64,000 nucleotides of DNA from an uncultured Lachnospiraceae bacterium (GTDB taxonomy: Bacteria > Bacillota > Clostridia > Lachnospirales > Lachnospiraceae), in the NCBI GenBank assembly GCA_902779305.1, contig CACZBD010000006.1, positions 1 to 64,000 on the forward strand. Direction: 5' to 3'. Position numbers and translations under genes: made by a program. The notes under the pieces were generated by a model. That model saw only the letters and a program-made list of their open reading frames with translations. It made no database searches and was not told the DNA's origin. Within the stretch, counting starts at the first letter, position 1; every line of letters starts with the position of its first letter. Shown here piece after piece: positions 62,039 through 64,000 of the stretch.

Positions 62039-63365
62039 ACAGATATACTCCGCCGATCTGGTGCACAAAATCCCATCCGCTTGATTTTACAATATCTGTT
62101 TTTACTTGTAAAGTTCTTTCAAGGTCGCTGATCCGCATGTCGTCAAGCAGCAGATCCTCCCCGTTTTTCAGGATATTTTCCGGCAAAAACATGGTGGAAC
62201 CCAGGGGTTTTCCCTCCAGCTGTCTGCAGATGTCCTGTCCGGTCAGAAGCCCCGATACCGTGATCTTTTCACCGAAGAAATCATTCCGGATCGCATAGAC
62301 ATGGATCGTCAGTTTCGGCAGGTGCTGCATCAGCTTCTCACACAGCAGTTTGATATGATCATAGGCCAGAAAGCCCGTGACCACACTGACTTCTTTCTTG
62401 CGAAACGCAAACCGTTTCCGTTTCATCTCCGTAACGGCTTCATCGAATTCATCCAGCAGCAGCCTCAGCATCCCGACGCCGTTTTCAAGCTGCGGATACT
62501 GATCATAGGTGTCCCCCGCAGGAAGTTCTTCTCCTGCAAGCAGGTAGAATTCATCCGAAGCATGGATAAAGTGCGTCCCGTATTTTTCATAAAAAAGCTT
62601 CTGAAAACCGGCTACGGTCTTGATCACGGCTTTTGCGTCCTCTTTTTCAAACGGTTCGAGCGGATGCAGTCCTTCCCTGTATTTCGTGATCCCGACCGGC
62701 ACGATCGAAACGCTTTCGAGATGCGGGATATATTCGCTCAGATCTCTGATGGAACGCTCCAGCTCTTTCCCGTCGTTGATCCCCTTGCAGAGCACGATCT
62801 GTCCGTTCATGGAGATCCCCGCATCCACGAAACGCTGCACCTTTTTCAGCGCCTCTCCCGCAAACCGGTTGTGCAGCATTTCGCACCGAAGCTCAGGATT
62901 GGTCGTATGAAACGAAATATTGATTGGCGACAGTTTGTAACGGATGATGCGGTCGATGTCATGATCGCTCATGTTGGTCAGCGTCACGTAATTCCCCTGC
63001 AGAAAGGACAGTCTGGAATCGTCATCTTTAAAATACAAAGTTTTGCGCATGCCCGGCGGATTCTGATCGATAAAGCAGAAAATGCATTTGTTCGAACAGG
63101 ACCGGTAGCAGTCCATAAACCCGTTTTCAAAGACAAGGCCTAAGTCCTCGTCTTCCTCTTTTTCCACATGAAAAGATACATCCCTGCCGTCTTCCGCCGT
63201 TCTGATCAGAAGATGGACTGACGTATCTTTCATAAGAAAACGGTAATCGAAGATGTCCTCGATAGTTTCGTGATTCAGTTGTACGAGAAGATCACCGGGC
63301 CTGATCCCCAAAGAAGCCGCAATGGTTCCTTTCTGCACACCGGTGATCCGATGCAGTTTTTCCAT
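62031..63365 (-). CDS. DUF512 radical SAM protein with PDZ-like N-terminus
   Basis: A 444-residue protein. An N-terminal PDZ-like segment (about 1-70, GIRPGDLLVQLN) precedes a radical SAM CxxxCxxC cluster in CSNKCIFCFIDQNPPGMR, binding a 4Fe-4S centre, and a DUF512 C-terminal region. The enzymatic role is not established in the family. The genomic link to der, plsY and gpsA is conserved in clostridia, hinting at a link to envelope or ribosome metabolism, but this is only context. Its start lies 5 bases after the dUTPase-like stop, with AGGATTC before the ATG. Confidence 0.9.
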   Translation of the reverse strand: MEKLHRITGVQKGTIAASLGIRPGDLLVQLNHETIEDIFDYRFLMKDTSVHLLIRTAEDGRDVSFHVEKEEDEDLGLVFENGFMDCYRSCSNKCIFCFIDQNPPGMRKTLYFKDDDSRLSFLQGNYVTLTNMSDHDIDRIIRYKLSPINISFHTTNPELRCEMLHNRFAGEALKKVQRFVDAGISMNGQIVLCKGINDGKELERSIRDLSEYIPHLESVSIVPVGITKYREGLHPLEPFEKEDAKAVIKTVAGFQKLFYEKYGTHFIHASDEFYLLAGEELPAGDTYDQYPQLENGVGMLRLLLDEFDEAVTEMKRKRFAFRKKEVSVVTGFLAYDHIKLLCEKLMQHLPKLTIHVYAIRNDFFGEKITVSGLLTGQDICRQLEGKPLGSTMFLPENILKNGEDLLLDDMRISDLERTLQVKTDIVKSSGWDFVHQIGGVYLYE

Positions 63366-63370
63366 GAATC

Positions 63371-63877
63371 CTAATTGGTCGAACCAAATCCTCCGTTGCG
63401 GATGGCGGTTGCTTCATCATCCACGGTGATCCCGTATTCCACGAAGATCCCCTGCATGAACCCGCTGTCTGCCATCAGGTGTACTTCCCTGCCCTCGTTG
63501 GTGTCATTGGTGATCTTGGAAAAAATATGGCCTTCATTGTCGGAATAGAAATAGTCGCTGTCGATGATCCCGACGGTATTGTTGAGCTGCAGCCGGTATT
63601 TAAAGCCGAGTCCGGACCTCGGATAACACTTCAGCACCCAGCCTTCCTTCATCTCGACCCGGATCCCTGTCGGGATCTTGACCGTTTCCCCGGGCTTTAA
63701 CACCATGTCCACCGGACAGAAAAAATCATACCCGGCGGAACCGGCCGTTGCACGCTTAGGCAGACGGATCTGATCGTAGATCCTTGCGATCACCTCATCC
63801 GGCGAATCAAAACAGTCTTTCCAGTCATTATAAAACCGTCCGTAGGACACTTTGTGAAATTTTGCGATCCTTTGCAT
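63371..63877 (-). CDS. dUTPase-family protein
   Basis: A 168-residue trimeric-dUTPase-like protein. Motif I is TAGSAGYDFFCP, motif II PRSGLGFKY, motif III GIIDSDYFY and motif V FGSTN at the end. In motif III the usual GVIDxDYRG pattern is followed by an unusual acidic YSDNEGHI segment, and the spacing is longer than in compact enzymes. It may hydrolyse dUTP or a related nucleotide. I therefore do not give the dut symbol. The start at 63877 has GAGG eight bases before; the longer frame lacks a site. Confidence 0.8.
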   Translation of the reverse strand: MQRIAKFHKVSYGRFYNDWKDCFDSPDEVIARIYDQIRLPKRATAGSAGYDFFCPVDMVLKPGETVKIPTGIRVEMKEGWVLKCYPRSGLGFKYRLQLNNTVGIIDSDYFYSDNEGHIFSKITNDTNEGREVHLMADSGFMQGIFVEYGITVDDEATAIRNGGFGSTN

Positions 63878-63908
63878 TGCTTTTTCCTCTTTCCGAAAAT
63901 GTACGGGA

Positions 63909-64000
63909 TCAGAACCCGCAGCAGGCAGGCTGCAACACTTCCTGCGCCATCCGGGATGAATCATAGTAATCGCCGCAGTGCAGGATGGGCACCGTTTTGT
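63909..64000 (-). CDS. 3' end of an unidentified gene at the right edge
   Basis: A minus-strand frame enters from the right edge and stops at 63909-63911, 31 bases before the dUTPase-like start. It encodes the last 29 residues of a protein whose tail contains HCGDYYDSS and ends in ACCGF. Its position directly before the next gene's ribosome binding site fits an operon partner. It is too short to identify. Confidence 0.4.
   Translation of the reverse strand, partial: KTVPILHCGDYYDSSRMAQEVLQPACCGF

Noticed and set aside
1..64000. CRISPR arrays, tRNA or rRNA genes, complete insertion sequences, prophage
   Set aside because: No spaced direct repeats of CRISPR type, cloverleaf sequences, rRNA segments, transposase with terminal repeats or phage structural genes were recognised.

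Overview
The window reads as chromosomal DNA of an anaerobic, moderate-GC member of the Clostridia, most likely Lachnospiraceae-like. This is an inference from gene content and gene style: a Re-type citrate synthase homologue beside an NADP isocitrate dehydrogenase and Rex, ATP-dependent PEP carboxykinase, several BspA-like leucine-rich-repeat surface proteins with a class B sortase, the radical SAM/DUF512-der-plsY-gpsA gene order, and strong Shine-Dalgarno sites with several TTG starts. No rRNA, tRNA, CRISPR array or complete insertion sequence was found. About 42 protein genes and one structured RNA gene are supported, nearly all on the minus strand.

Layout from left to right. 1-6.8 kb (minus): a run transcribed as Re-citrate synthase homologue, icd, rex, a coiled-coil protein, nnr and alr, with a Rex-box-like sequence over the promoter. 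6.8-16.1 kb (minus): a cell-surface operon of a pseudo-receiver protein, a class B sortase and two large LRR surface proteins that look like sortase substrates. 16.3-17.2 kb: an Rpn-type PD-(D/E)XK gene with its own promoter and terminator. 17.4-27.6 kb: an EF-G-like GTPase, divergent aroA (+), gpmI, a PilZ protein, queA, pheT and pheS. 27.7-32.8 kb: a YihY membrane protein, a probable 6S RNA, a zinc-ribbon methyltransferase, tyrS and pckA. 32.8-40.2 kb: an AT-rich stretch with an orphan AbiEi-like antitoxin, then a 2065-residue secreted modular LRR protein.

40.4-45.4 kb: an aminopeptidase P and deoC (minus), then a divergent plus-strand group of Si-type citrate synthase, a CheY-like regulator and a CheX-like protein. 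45.4-58.9 kb (minus): a long close-packed run of an HD-GYP response regulator, two membrane hybrid kinases, nucleoside salvage genes (punA, a BMP lipoprotein, cdd, an amidohydrolase), a membrane-anchored MutS-like ATPase, rnhA, a 43-residue membrane peptide and thrC. 58.9-64 kb (minus): a dUTPase-like protein, a DUF512 radical SAM protein, der, plsY and gpsA, with the tail of another gene at the right edge.

The points most worth a second look are: the Rex-box candidate in front of the operon that encodes Rex; two unrelated citrate synthases in one window; the pseudo-receiver/sortase/LRR unit; a kinase pair in which one member keeps an intact ATPase while the other has a degenerate ATPase but carries the only Hpt domain, followed by an HD-GYP protein with a metal-ligand substitution; the membrane-anchored MutS homologue; and the unlisted 43-residue peptide before thrC.
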